In this document: piece after piece, positions 8,488 through 16,928 of the stretch
Layout of the letters: each line of letters starts with the position of its first letter
Position numbering within the stretch: position 1 is the stretch's first letter
Source of the DNA: Streptomyces polyasparticus
GTDB taxonomy: Bacteria > Actinomycetota > Actinomycetes > Streptomycetales > Streptomycetaceae
Direction: 5' to 3'
Length of the DNA stretch: 50,644 bases
Assembly: GCF_014493765.1 (NCBI RefSeq)
Contig: NZ_JACTVJ010000038.1
Location: 1 to 50,644, forward strand
Made by a program: the position numbers and the translations under genes
Notes under the pieces: generated by a model
Told to the model about the DNA's origin: nothing
What the model saw: only the letters and a program-made list of their open reading frames with translations
Database searches by the model: none

Positions 8488-9543
8488 TCAGGACGAGGCC
8501 CGCACCATTAGCTCCGAAGGCAGCACCAGCTGCGGCCGGTCCAGGCGGCGGGCCGCCGCGGGGCGCGGGTCCGCGATGTCGGCGAGAAGGATCTCGGTCA
8601 TCGCGCGGCCCATCTCCGCGATCGGCTGGCGCACGCTGGTGAGCTGCGGGTCGAGGTGGCGGGCGATGGGGGAGTCGTCGTAGCCGATCAGGGCCACGTC
8701 CTCGGGGATGCGGCGGCCGGACTCGCGCAGGACCTGCCGCGCGCCCGCGGCCATCACATCGGAGGCGGCGAAGACCGCGTCCAGATCGGGCCTGCGGGCA
8801 AGGAGTGCCTCCATCGCCAGGCGCCCGCTCTCCTCCGAGAAGTCACCCGGTTCGATCAAGGTCTCGTCCACACCGACACCCGCGTCGGCGAGCGTCTCGC
8901 GGTAGCCGGCCAGGCGCCGCTGAGCGCCGTACACATCGAGCTTTCCGGTGATCGCCGCGATCTTCGTACGGCCTCGCGCCAGCAAATGCGAGACGGCCAG
9001 ACGCGCACCGCCCGCATTGTCGGAGTCCACCGATGCGAGGGGTTCGTCCGCGGACCGCGGGCCCGAGACGACGGTGGGAATGGCCAGCTGGTCGAGGAGA
9101 TCGGGGAGCGGGTCGTCGGCGTGCAGCGAGACGAAGAGGACGCCGTCCACGCGGTGCGCGCCGAAGTAGTCGGCGAGGCCCCGGCGTTCGCGGTCGGAAC
9201 CGGCCATGGTGAGAAGCAGCTGCAGCGAGGTGTCGGCGAGGGCGGCGCTGACGCCGCGGACGATCTCCGCGAAGTAGGGCTCCGTGAAGACCCGGGGGCC
9301 CGGCTCGGGGATCACGAGCGCGATCGCCTCGGTGCGGTTGGCGGCGAGGGCGCGGGCCGCGTTGTTCGGCACGTAGCCGAGCTCGGCGATCGCGCGCTCC
9401 ACGGCCTCGCGGGTCGCGTCGCTGACGCGCGGCGAGCCGTTGATCACGCGCGAGACGGTGCCGCGCCCGACGCCGGCGCGGGCGGCCACCTCTTCGAGGG
9501 TGGGCCGTCCGCCGCTGCGGGCGAAGCCCTGCCGGGTCGCCAT
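8488..9543 (-). CDS. cebR: CebR, LacI-family repressor of cello-oligosaccharide use
   Basis: A 351-residue LacI-type regulator. The N-terminal helix-turn-helix and hinge read RPTLEEVAARAGVGRGTVSR, then a hinge helix around NNAARALAANRT, followed by the periplasmic-binding-like sensor domain. In Streptomyces CebR binds TGGGAGCGCTCCCA and is released by cellobiose or longer cello-oligosaccharides; this exact site occurs at 9687, 13361 and 22677. I chose the ATG at 9543 because GGAGG precedes it by six bases and the DNA-binding domain begins normally; an upstream in-frame start would add an unlikely 35 residues. It is divergent from cebE and shares the intergenic region with it. Confidence 0.93.
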   Translation of the reverse strand: MATRQGFARSGGRPTLEEVAARAGVGRGTVSRVINGSPRVSDATREAVERAIAELGYVPNNAARALAANRTEAIALVIPEPGPRVFTEPYFAEIVRGVSAALADTSLQLLLTMAGSDRERRGLADYFGAHRVDGVLFVSLHADDPLPDLLDQLAIPTVVSGPRSADEPLASVDSDNAGGARLAVSHLLARGRTKIAAITGKLDVYGAQRRLAGYRETLADAGVGVDETLIEPGDFSEESGRLAMEALLARRPDLDAVFAASDVMAAGARQVLRESGRRIPEDVALIGYDDSPIARHLDPQLTSVRQPIAEMGRAMTEILLADIADPRPAAARRLDRPQLVLPSELMVRASS

Positions 9544-9686
9544 GTCTGCCTCCAAGGTCGGGGGTCTGATCACCGTAACGCCGAACGAGTGAGCGGAATC
9601 TAACAGGCTGGTAACCGAGGAAAGTCCCACCGTCCGTGCCCTTGACACTTCGCTGCGCTAGCGGCGAACCTTCAACACATCGCCGA

Positions 9687-9700
9687 TGGGAGCGCTCCCA
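9687..9700. promoter_or_regulatory. CebR box in the cebR-cebE intergenic region
   Basis: A perfect 14-bp palindrome TGGGAGCGCTCCCA, the known CebR target, lies 115 bases before cebE and 144 before cebR. A TTGACA element at 9642-9647 is a possible -35 box nearby. Binding here would repress cebEFG and possibly cebR itself. Confidence 0.92.
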
Positions 9701-9750
9701 CGGTACCTGACAAAACACATCCCGCACGTTCCCCGCCCGGGCCGCACGCC

Positions 9751-9779
9751 CCAACTCGCCAATCAGGAAGGTGAGTTGG
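9751..9779 (+). other. Leader hairpin before cebE
   Basis: A 10-bp stem (CCAACTCGCC / GGTGAGTTGG, one G-U pair) with a 9-nt loop sits 35 bases before the cebE start and between the CebR box and the ribosome site. It could stabilise the leader; no function is established. Confidence 0.4.
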
Positions 9780-9814
9780 CCGGGGGGTAGACACGTCAGG
9801 GCGAGGAGGACGCA

Positions 9815-11158
9815 ATGCGAGCACGTACCCGTACGGCACGTCGGTGGATGGCCTTCGCGGCCGCCGCCACCGTGGTCGCGACCGCCGCCGGCTGCAGCGC
9901 GAGCGACAACGACGGCGACAGCGGGGGTGGCAGCGGCTCCGACGGCAAGAAGATCACTTTGACGGTCGGCACCTTCGGCTCCTTCGGCTTCGACAACGAG
10001 AACGGCGCGAAGCTCTACGCCGAGTACGAGAAGCTCAACCCCAACATCAAGATCAAAGAGACGAACGTCGCCGACGGGCAGAAGTACTGGGACGCCCTCA
10101 AGCTGCGGATGTCCCAGGGCAGCGGTGTGGCCGACGTCCAGGCCATCGAGGTGGGCTACATAGCCGAGGCCACCGGCCCGACCATGGCCGACAAGTGGGT
10201 CGACCTGTCCAAGGACCAGGGTGCGAACGTGGCCGGCTTCCCGGAGTGGAAGACGGGCCAGGCCACCACCAAGGACGGGGCCACCATCGCGCTCGGCACC
10301 GACATCGGCCCGATGGCCGTCTGCTACAACAAGGACCTCTTCAAGGCGGCCGGGCTGCCCACCGACCGTGAAGAGGTCGGCAAGCTCTGGGCCGGCGACT
10401 GGGCGAAGTTCGTCGAGGCCGGCAAGACGTACCAGAAGAAGGCGCCCAAGGACACCTTCTTCCACGACTCCGGCAGCGGCCTGTTCAACGCCGTGCTCTC
10501 CAGCCAGCCCCAGCAGTACTCCGACGACAGCGGCAAGCTGGTCTACGACACCAGCCCCGGTGTGAAGAAGGCCTGGGACCTCGCGGTCTCCGCCGTCGAC
10601 GCCAAGATCACCGCCGGTCTCCGGCAGTTCGACGAGGCGGGCACCTGGAACGCCGCGTACAAGAACTCGAAGTTCGCCACCGTCGCCTGCCCGTCCTGGA
10701 TGACCGGCATCATCGCCGAGCAGGCCGGACCGGCGAACAAGGGCAAGTGGGACATCGCGGCCCCGCCGCAGAACGGCAACTGGGGCGGCTCCTTCCTGGG
10801 CGTCCCCAAGGCCGGCAAGAACGTCGCCGAGGCCACCAAGCTCGCCGCGTGGCTGACCGCGCCCGAGCAGCAGATCAAGGTCTTCGGCGTCAACGGCAAC
10901 ATCCCGTCCCGCACCGACGCCCTGTCCTCGACCGAGGTGCAGAACACCAAGGTCGACTACTTCGGCGACACCCCGGTCGGGCAGATCTACACGACGATCG
11001 CCAAGGACGTCACCTCCGCGCCGATCGGCGCCCATGACGGCCAGGTGAAGACCTTCCTCACCGACAACGGCATCCTCGACATCGAGAAGCAGGGCACCGA
11101 CCCGGCCAAGGCCTGGGACAACGTGAAGAAGCTGGTCGAGGACAAGATCGACCAGTAG
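9815..11158 (+). CDS. cebE: CebE, cello-oligosaccharide-binding lipoprotein
   Basis: A 447-residue extracellular solute-binding protein of the family 1 (CUT1 ABC transporters). A basic signal peptide leads to a lipobox-like TAAGC and a Gly/Ser/Asp-rich linker; the binding domain starts at KITLTVGTFGSFGF. The order and sequence match Streptomyces CebE, which binds cellobiose and cellotriose (and, in plant pathogens, is the sensor of thaxtomin induction). GAGGAGG lies just upstream of the ATG. It is the first gene of cebEFG, downstream of a CebR box, and is followed by a hairpin that probably keeps its message more abundant than that of the permeases. Confidence 0.93.
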   Translation: MRARTRTARRWMAFAAAATVVATAAGCSASDNDGDSGGGSGSDGKKITLTVGTFGSFGFDNENGAKLYAEYEKLNPNIKIKETNVADGQKYWDALKLRMSQGSGVADVQAIEVGYIAEATGPTMADKWVDLSKDQGANVAGFPEWKTGQATTKDGATIALGTDIGPMAVCYNKDLFKAAGLPTDREEVGKLWAGDWAKFVEAGKTYQKKAPKDTFFHDSGSGLFNAVLSSQPQQYSDDSGKLVYDTSPGVKKAWDLAVSAVDAKITAGLRQFDEAGTWNAAYKNSKFATVACPSWMTGIIAEQAGPANKGKWDIAAPPQNGNWGGSFLGVPKAGKNVAEATKLAAWLTAPEQQIKVFGVNGNIPSRTDALSSTEVQNTKVDYFGDTPVGQIYTTIAKDVTSAPIGAHDGQVKTFLTDNGILDIEKQGTDPAKAWDNVKKLVEDKIDQ

Positions 11159-11172
11159 TACGGCACCGGCCG

Positions 11173-11206
11173 CGGCTGCCCGGCAGGCCTCCCCGCCGGG
11201 CAGCCG
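11173..11206 (+). terminator. Hairpin between cebE and cebF (partial terminator or mRNA-stabilising stem)
   Basis: A perfect 12-bp stem (CGGCTGCCCGGC and its complement) with a 10-nt loop lies 14 bases after the cebE stop. In binding-protein operons such stems commonly raise expression of the first gene over the permeases. Confidence 0.6.
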
Positions 11207-11334
11207 TCCGTACGGCCTGCGGGGCAGTCGCCCGTACGACCCGCTCCCGCCTTGCCCCGGATCCCGCACCCCGCGCTCCGCGCACCCGGGGCGCCATGAA
11301 CCACCGCCCCCACCCGACCGGAAGGACGCCCCGA

Positions 11335-12342
11335 GTGGCCACCTCCGCCCGGGCCGCGAACGACTCGCCGCCCATCCCGCCCGCCCCCGCAGGCCGGCCG
11401 GTCCGCTCGTCCGCAGGCCCGCCGGAGAAGCAGAGCTGGCGCAGCCGCCTCTACCGCTGGGACCTCAAGGCCACCCCGTACGCCTTCGTCGCCCCGTTCT
11501 TCCTCTGCTTCGCCGCCTTCGGCCTCTTCCCGCTGCTCTACACGGGCTGGCTCTCGCTGCACCAGATCTCGCTCGGCGGCGAGGGCGAATGGCGCGGCCT
11601 GGACAACTACATACGCCTGTGGGACAGCCAGTTCTTCTGGAACGCGCTGCGCAACACCTTCACCCTCGGCGTGATCTCCACCGTCCCGCAGCTGCTCATG
11701 GCCCTGGGCCTGGCCCATCTGCTCAACTACAAGCTCCGCGGCCGCGCCTTCTTCCGCGTCGCCGTGCTCGCCCCGTACGCGACCTCGATCGCCGCCGCCA
11801 CGCTGGTCTTCACGCAGCTCTTCAACGCCGACTACGGCCTGATCAACTCCGCGCTCGGCTGGGTCGGTTTCGATCCCGTGGACTGGCAGTCCTCCAAGTG
11901 GCCCGCGCAGATCGCCATTTCGACGATCGTCATCTGGCGCTGGACCGGCTACAACGCCCTGATCTACCTGGCCGCGATGCAGGCGGTCCCCGGCGAGCTC
12001 TACGAGGCCGCGGCCATCGACGGCGCCTCGCGCTGGCGCCAGTTCATCTCGGTGACCATCCCCTCCATCCGCCCCACGATCCTGTTCACCATCGTGGTCT
12101 CCACGATCGGCTCCACCCAGCTGTTCGGTGAACCGATGCTGTACGGCGGCTCGATCGGCATCAGCGGAGGCAGCGGCGGCCAGTACCAGACGCTCAGCCT
12201 CCTCATGTACGAGAAGGGCTGGGTGACCGGCGCACTCGGCCAGGCCTCCGCCATCGCCTGGGTGATGCTGGCGCTGCTGCTGCTCATCGGCCTCGTACAG
12301 GTTCTGTTCAAGCGTCTCAACCGCCGCAAGCTGGAGGGCTGA
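11335..12342 (+). CDS. cebF: CebF, ABC transporter permease
   Basis: A 335-residue inner-membrane permease of the MalF type with six predicted membrane segments and the EAA loop ([17 protein letters not shown]) that contacts the ATPase. I prefer the GTG at 11335, which has GGAAGGA about eight bases upstream, over the in-frame ATG at 11296, whose leader has only a weak site; both give the same transporter. Together with CebG it forms the channel for cello-oligosaccharides delivered by CebE. No ATPase gene accompanies the operon, as in other streptomycetes where the shared ATPase MsiK is encoded elsewhere. Confidence 0.92.
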   Translation: MATSARAANDSPPIPPAPAGRPVRSSAGPPEKQSWRSRLYRWDLKATPYAFVAPFFLCFAAFGLFPLLYTGWLSLHQISLGGEGEWRGLDNYIRLWDSQFFWNALRNTFTLGVISTVPQLLMALGLAHLLNYKLRGRAFFRVAVLAPYATSIAAATLVFTQLFNADYGLINSALGWVGFDPVDWQSSKWPAQIAISTIVIWRWTGYNALIYLAAMQAVPGELYEAAAIDGASRWRQFISVTIPSIRPTILFTIVVSTIGSTQLFGEPMLYGGSIGISGGSGGQYQTLSLLMYEKGWVTGALGQASAIAWVMLALLLLIGLVQVLFKRLNRRKLEG

Positions 12343-12345
12343 TCC

Positions 12346-13263
12346 ATGGCCGCAGTCACCGAGACCGCCGAGCGCACCGCGCCCGCTTCAGAACCGCCGC
12401 AGGGCCGCTTCCGTTTCCGCTTCCGGCAGGGCGCGGGACGCCAGCAGCACGCAGGACCGCTGACGTACGTCTTCCTCGTCCTGGCCGCGCTGGTCTCCCT
12501 GTTCCCGCTGTACTGGAACCTGGTGGCCGCCTCGAACGACACCGCCCGCGTGGTGTCGGCGCCCGCCCCGCTGTGGTTCGGCGACGAGCTGATGTCGAAC
12601 CTCACGCGCGCCTGGAACGACGCCGACATGGGCATCGCCCTGGTCAACACCACTGTGGTGGCAGGCCTGGTGAGCCTGTCCACCGTCCTGTTCGCCACCC
12701 TGGCCGGCTTCGCCTTCGCCAAACTGCGCTTCACCGGGCGGGGCGTCCTGCTCGCCCTCGTGGTCGCGACGATGACGATCCCGCCGCAGCTCAGCGTGAT
12801 CCCGCTGTACCAGATCATCACCGAGCTCGGCTGGTTCGACCAGCTGCAGTCGGTCATCCTGCCCTCCATGGTGGCGGCCTTCGGGGTGTTCTTCATGCGG
12901 CAGTTCCTCATCGAGGCGCTGCCCATCGAACTCGTCGAGGCGGCCCGCGTGGACGGGGCCAACAGCCTGAGGGTGATCTGGCACGTGGTCTTCCCGGTGG
13001 CCAGGCCCGCGATGGCGGTGCTCGGGATGCTGGTCTTCGTGCAGTCCTGGAACGACTTCTTCTGGCCCTTCATCGCCCTGACCACACAAGGCAGTCCGAC
13101 CCTCCAGGTCGCCCTGGCCGGACTCGGCGCGGGCAACCACACCATCGACCAGTCCGTCGTGCTGACCGGCGCGCTGATCTCCACGGTTCCGCTCCTGCTC
13201 GTCTTCGCCTTCCTCGGCAAGCACGTGGTGGGCGGCATCACCGCCGGAGCGGTCAAGAGCTGA
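12346..13263 (+). CDS. cebG: CebG, ABC transporter permease
   Basis: A 305-residue MalG-type permease starting three bases after the cebF stop. After a basic cytoplasmic N-terminus there are about six hydrophobic segments; the EAA loop is visible as [18 protein letters not shown]. It pairs with CebF to form the transmembrane channel of the cello-oligosaccharide importer. The tight spacing implies translation from the same message. Confidence 0.92.
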   Translation: MAAVTETAERTAPASEPPQGRFRFRFRQGAGRQQHAGPLTYVFLVLAALVSLFPLYWNLVAASNDTARVVSAPAPLWFGDELMSNLTRAWNDADMGIALVNTTVVAGLVSLSTVLFATLAGFAFAKLRFTGRGVLLALVVATMTIPPQLSVIPLYQIITELGWFDQLQSVILPSMVAAFGVFFMRQFLIEALPIELVEAARVDGANSLRVIWHVVFPVARPAMAVLGMLVFVQSWNDFFWPFIALTTQGSPTLQVALAGLGAGNHTIDQSVVLTGALISTVPLLLVFAFLGKHVVGGITAGAVKS

Positions 13264-13270
13264 CGGTCCC

Positions 13271-13296
13271 GCGGGCCCGGCACCGACCGGGCCCGC
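13271..13296 (+). terminator. Hairpin between cebG and bglC
   Basis: A perfect 10-bp stem (GCGGGCCCGG / CCGGGCCCGC) with a 6-nt loop starts eight bases after the cebG stop. It probably ends or reduces transcription from the cebE promoter ahead of the separate CebR box of bglC. Confidence 0.55.
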
Positions 13297-13360
13297 GCAT
13301 CCCGCTCTCGCTGCTCTCCGCTCTCCCCGCTCGCCCTCCTCCACCCGTACCGACATCATT

Positions 13361-13374
13361 TGGGAGCGCTCCCA
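13361..13374. promoter_or_regulatory. CebR box overlapping the bglC start codon
   Basis: A perfect TGGGAGCGCTCCCA whose last base is the A of the bglC ATG. The same bases could serve as a weak ribosome site (GGGAG), so operator and translation start coincide. Confidence 0.9.
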
Positions 13375-14774
13375 TGCCGTTGAGCTTTCCGCCGGAGTTC
13401 CTCTGGGGCACCGCCACCGCCGCCTACCAGATCGAGGGAGCCGCCCAGAAGGACGGCCGCACCCCCTCCATCTGGGACACGTTCAGCCACACCCCGGGCA
13501 AGGTGCTCGCCGGCGACACCGGCGACATAGCGGTCGACCACTACCACCGCTTCCGCGACGACGTGGCGATGATGGCCGAACTCGGCGTCAAGGCCTACCG
13601 GTTCTCGGTCAGCTGGTCCCGTATCCAGCCCACCGGACGCGGGCCCGCCGTCCAGCGCGGACTCGACTTCTACCGCGCGCTCACCGACGAGCTGCTCTCG
13701 CACGGCATCACCCCGCTGCTCACGCTCTACCACTGGGACCTCCCGCAGGAGCTCGAGGACGCGGGCGGCTGGCCGGAGCGCGACACCGCGTTCCGCTTCG
13801 CCGAGTACGCGGGCCATGTGGCCGAAGCGCTCGGCGACCGCGTGGAGCTGTGGACCACCCTCAACGAGCCCTGGTGCAGCGCCTTCCTCGGCTACGGCTC
13901 CGGTGTGCACGCCCCCGGCCGCACCGACGATCTCGCCGCCCTGCGCGCCGCCCACCACCTCAACCTCGGCCACGGGCTCGCCGCGAGCGCGCTGCGCTCC
14001 GCCCTGCCGGCCCGCGCCCGCCTGGCGATCTCCCTCAACCCCGCGGTCGTACGGGCGAAGAGCGACGACCCCGCCGACGTGGACGCGGCCCGCCGGATCG
14101 ACGCGCTGGCCAACCGTGTCTTCAGCGATCCGATCCTGCACGGGCGTTACCCCGAGGACCTGTTCGCCGACACCGCGCGGATCACCGACTGGTCCTTCGT
14201 ACAGGACGGCGACCTCCAGCGGATCCGCCAGCCGCTCGACGTACTCGGCATCAACTACTACACACCCACCGTCGTCTCGGCGGCCACGGACACCGACGGT
14301 CCCCGTCAGGACGGGCACGGCGTCAGCGACTACTCCCCGTGGCCCGGCGCCGACGGTGTGGCCTTCCACCGTGCGCCCGGTGAACTCACCGCCATGGACT
14401 GGCCGATCGACGCCTCCGGTCTCTACGACCTCCTGATGCGCTACTCGGCGGAGGCCCCCGGCCTCCCGCTGATGGTCACCGAGAACGGCGCCGCCTACGA
14501 GGACAAGCCCGACGACGCCGGTCAGGTCCACGACCCCGAGCGCATCGCCTACGTCCGTGACCACCTCGCCGCCGTGCACCGCGCGATCCGCGCGGGAGCG
14601 GACGTGCGCGGCTACTTCCTGTGGTCCCTCCTGGACAACTTCGAGTGGTCCTACGGCTACAGCAAGCGCTTCGGCGCCGTGTACGTGGACTACGAGACCC
14701 AGACCCGTACGCCCAAGTCCAGCGCCCGCTGGTACGGAGAGGTGGCCCGCACCGGCCGGCTCGACGTGGAGTAG
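13374..14774 (+). CDS. bglC: BglC, cytoplasmic GH1 beta-glucosidase
   Basis: A 466-residue glycoside hydrolase of family 1 without a signal peptide. The N-terminal [15 protein letters not shown] motif, the acid/base Glu165 in TLNEPW and the nucleophile Glu370 in VTENG are all present, as is the late [12 protein letters not shown] segment. It hydrolyses imported cellobiose and short cello-oligosaccharides to glucose, and so removes the CebR inducer. It follows cebEFG in the conserved order but has a CebR box of its own directly on its start codon and a strong terminator after it. Confidence 0.94.
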   Translation: MPLSFPPEFLWGTATAAYQIEGAAQKDGRTPSIWDTFSHTPGKVLAGDTGDIAVDHYHRFRDDVAMMAELGVKAYRFSVSWSRIQPTGRGPAVQRGLDFYRALTDELLSHGITPLLTLYHWDLPQELEDAGGWPERDTAFRFAEYAGHVAEALGDRVELWTTLNEPWCSAFLGYGSGVHAPGRTDDLAALRAAHHLNLGHGLAASALRSALPARARLAISLNPAVVRAKSDDPADVDAARRIDALANRVFSDPILHGRYPEDLFADTARITDWSFVQDGDLQRIRQPLDVLGINYYTPTVVSAATDTDGPRQDGHGVSDYSPWPGADGVAFHRAPGELTAMDWPIDASGLYDLLMRYSAEAPGLPLMVTENGAAYEDKPDDAGQVHDPERIAYVRDHLAAVHRAIRAGADVRGYFLWSLLDNFEWSYGYSKRFGAVYVDYETQTRTPKSSARWYGEVARTGRLDVE

Positions 14775-14819
14775 GGGAGACGGAACGGTCCCGGGGACAC
14801 CTGGCCTCCCCGGGGGCGC

Positions 14820-14860
14820 TCAGGGGCTGTATCGGGGGAGGGGGTCGATACAGCCCCTGA
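14820..14860 (+). terminator. Terminator after bglC
   Basis: A perfect 15-bp stem (TCAGGGGCTGTATCG and its complement) with an 11-nt purine-rich loop, 45 bases after the bglC stop and followed by TTCCTTATATATA. It ends the ceb operon. Confidence 0.8.
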
Positions 14861-14884
14861 GGTGTTCCTTATATATAGGGGGCG

Positions 14885-14977
14885 CGGCATCTCCTGCCTT
14901 GGGCTCGGCAACTGATGCCTTTTGGCTCGGCAACTCCTGCCCTCGGGGCGGCAACTCCACGTCGAACAGCGGCAACT
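14885..14977 (+). promoter_or_regulatory. Five direct repeats of CGGCAACT with 21-22 bp spacing upstream of the second PL11 gene
   Basis: CGGCATCT at 14885 and CGGCAACT at 14906, 14928, 14949 and 14970 are spaced 21, 22, 21 and 21 bp. The first three extend to a common CTGCC/ATGCC tail. Spacing by two helical turns places every copy on one face of the DNA. The array ends 49 bases before the lyase start and begins just after an unusually AT-rich stretch (TTATATATAG at 14869-14878). Confidence 0.65.
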
Positions 14978-15026
14978 GACGGAACGACAGTGCAGGTCCG
15001 TTCCCATCCCCCCCCCAGGAGCCCGC

Positions 15027-16910
15027 ATGCCCCGCACTCACCCCCGCCCCCGTTCTCACCGCAGACGCCACCGCCCCCTCGCGACCGCTGCGGCCGCCGT
15101 CCTCGCCGTCACCGGGATCGCCTTCCTGCCCGGCGAGGACGCCGAGGCCGCCACTGCACGCCAGGCCGAGAAGCTCGACCGCGGCCTGGTCAGCGTGCAC
15201 ACCGGCACCGGCAACCTGGTCAGCTGGCGGTGGCTCGGCACCGACCCGGACAGCGTGTCCTTCAACGTCTACCGCGCCGGTACGAAGGTCAACTCCGCAC
15301 CCGTCACCGGCTCCACGAACTACTTCCACGCCGGCGCGCCCGCCCACGCCGACTACACGGTCCGCGCCGTCGTGAACGGCGCCGAGCAGGCGGACTCACC
15401 GCACGCCCTGCAGTTCCGCACCGGCTACAAGGACGTCCCCCTGACCCCGCCCGCCGGCGGCTCCACGCCCGACGGCGTCGCCTACACCTACGAGGCCAAC
15501 GACGCGTCCGTGGGAGACCTCGACGGCGACGGCGTCCTCGAGTTCGTGCTCAAGTGGCAGCCCACGAACGCCAAGGACAACTCGCAGTCCGGCTACACCG
15601 GCAACACGATCGTGGACGCGGTGAGGCTCGACGGCACCCGCATGTGGCGGATCGACCTCGGCCGCAACATCCGCTCGGGGGCGCACTACACCCAGTTCCA
15701 GGTGTACGACTACGACGGTGACGGCAAGGCCGAGGTCGCCCTGAAGACGGCGGACGGCACGAAGGACGGCCGGGGCACGGTCATCGGCAACTCGGCCGCG
15801 GATCACCGCAATTCATCCGGCTACATCCTCTCCGGTCCCGAGTACCTGACCATGTTCAACGGACAGACCGGCGCCGCGATGGGCACCGTCGACTATGTGC
15901 CCGCGCGCGGCACGGTCTCGTCCTGGGGCGACTCGTACGGCAACCGTGTGGACCGCTTCCTGGCCGGCACGGCCTATCTCGACGGCGCCCGCCCGTCCCT
16001 GATCATGGCGCGCGGCTACTACACACGCAGCGTCATCGCCGCCTGGGACTGGCGCGACGGCAGGTTCACCCGGCGCTGGACCTTCGACACCAACTCCTCG
16101 ACGAACACGGGCAAGGGATACGACGGCCAGGGCAACCACCAGCTGTCCGTTGCGGACGTCGACGGCGACGGCAGGGACGAGATCGTCTACGGGGCGATGA
16201 CCGTGGACGACAACGGGGCGGGCCTGTGGACCACGAAGAACGGGCACGGCGACGCGATGCACGTGGGCGATCTGGACCCGTCGCGCGCGGGTCTGGAGGA
16301 GTTCAAGGTCTCCGAGGACAGCTCCAAGCCCTCCTCGTGGATGGCCGACGCGAGGACGGGCACGATCCTGTGGTCGACGCCCGCCAACGGCGACAACGGC
16401 CGCGGGGTCTCCGGCGACATCTGGGCCGGCAGCGCGGGCGCCGAGTCCTGGTCATCGGCCGAGTCCGGCATCCGCAACCCCAAGGGCACGGTCGTCGGCT
16501 CCCGCAAGCCGTCCTCCACCAACTTCCTGTCCTGGTGGGACGGCGACACCACCCGTGAACTCCTCGACGGCACCCGTATCGACAAGTACGGCACCTCCGG
16601 CGACACCCGTCTCCTGACGGGCGCGGGCGTCCACTCCAACAACTCTACGAAGGCCACCCCTTCCCTGTCGGGCGACCTCCTCGGCGACTGGCGCGAGGAG
16701 GTCGTCTGGCCGACGAGCGACAACAGGGCGCTGCGCATCTACGCGACCCCGTACGAGACGGGCACCCGCATCACGACGCTCCTGCACGACACGATGTACC
16801 GCACGGGCCTCGCCTGGCAGAACACGGCCTACAACCAGCCCCCGCACCCGAGCTTCTTCCTCGGCGACAGGATGGCCACGGCGCCGCGACCGGTGATCAC
16901 GACGCCGTGA
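15027..16910 (+). CDS. Secreted rhamnogalacturonan lyase, PL11 (second copy)
   Basis: A 627-residue exported protein, paralogous to the PL11 enzyme at 6338-8278. A strongly basic signal peptide (RRRHRPLATAAAAVLAVTG) is followed by EKLDRGLVSV, the small beta domain and the propeller with calcium loops DLDGDGVLE, YDYDGDGKAE and VDGDGRDEI; it ends near GLAWQNTAYNQPPHPSFFLG. It should cleave rhamnogalacturonan I outside the cell. I placed the start at the ATG behind CAGGAG; an upstream in-frame ATG would put the repeat array inside the gene. It ends 18 bases from the oppositely oriented GH74 gene, with no terminator between them. Confidence 0.9.
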   Translation: MPRTHPRPRSHRRRHRPLATAAAAVLAVTGIAFLPGEDAEAATARQAEKLDRGLVSVHTGTGNLVSWRWLGTDPDSVSFNVYRAGTKVNSAPVTGSTNYFHAGAPAHADYTVRAVVNGAEQADSPHALQFRTGYKDVPLTPPAGGSTPDGVAYTYEANDASVGDLDGDGVLEFVLKWQPTNAKDNSQSGYTGNTIVDAVRLDGTRMWRIDLGRNIRSGAHYTQFQVYDYDGDGKAEVALKTADGTKDGRGTVIGNSAADHRNSSGYILSGPEYLTMFNGQTGAAMGTVDYVPARGTVSSWGDSYGNRVDRFLAGTAYLDGARPSLIMARGYYTRSVIAAWDWRDGRFTRRWTFDTNSSTNTGKGYDGQGNHQLSVADVDGDGRDEIVYGAMTVDDNGAGLWTTKNGHGDAMHVGDLDPSRAGLEEFKVSEDSSKPSSWMADARTGTILWSTPANGDNGRGVSGDIWAGSAGAESWSSAESGIRNPKGTVVGSRKPSSTNFLSWWDGDTTRELLDGTRIDKYGTSGDTRLLTGAGVHSNNSTKATPSLSGDLLGDWREEVVWPTSDNRALRIYATPYETGTRITTLLHDTMYRTGLAWQNTAYNQPPHPSFFLGDRMATAPRPVITTP

Positions 16911-16928
16911 GAACAAGGGAGTTGACGG

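Noticed and set aside
8843-11269. Minus-strand 808-codon frame across cebE and cebR
   Set aside because: Shadow of the two real genes; composition is repetitive and there is no family match.
12573-14774. Long frame that would fuse an N-terminal extension to BglC
   Set aside because: The extension is an alternative-frame reading of cebG; the GH1 domain begins normally at the ATG at 13374.
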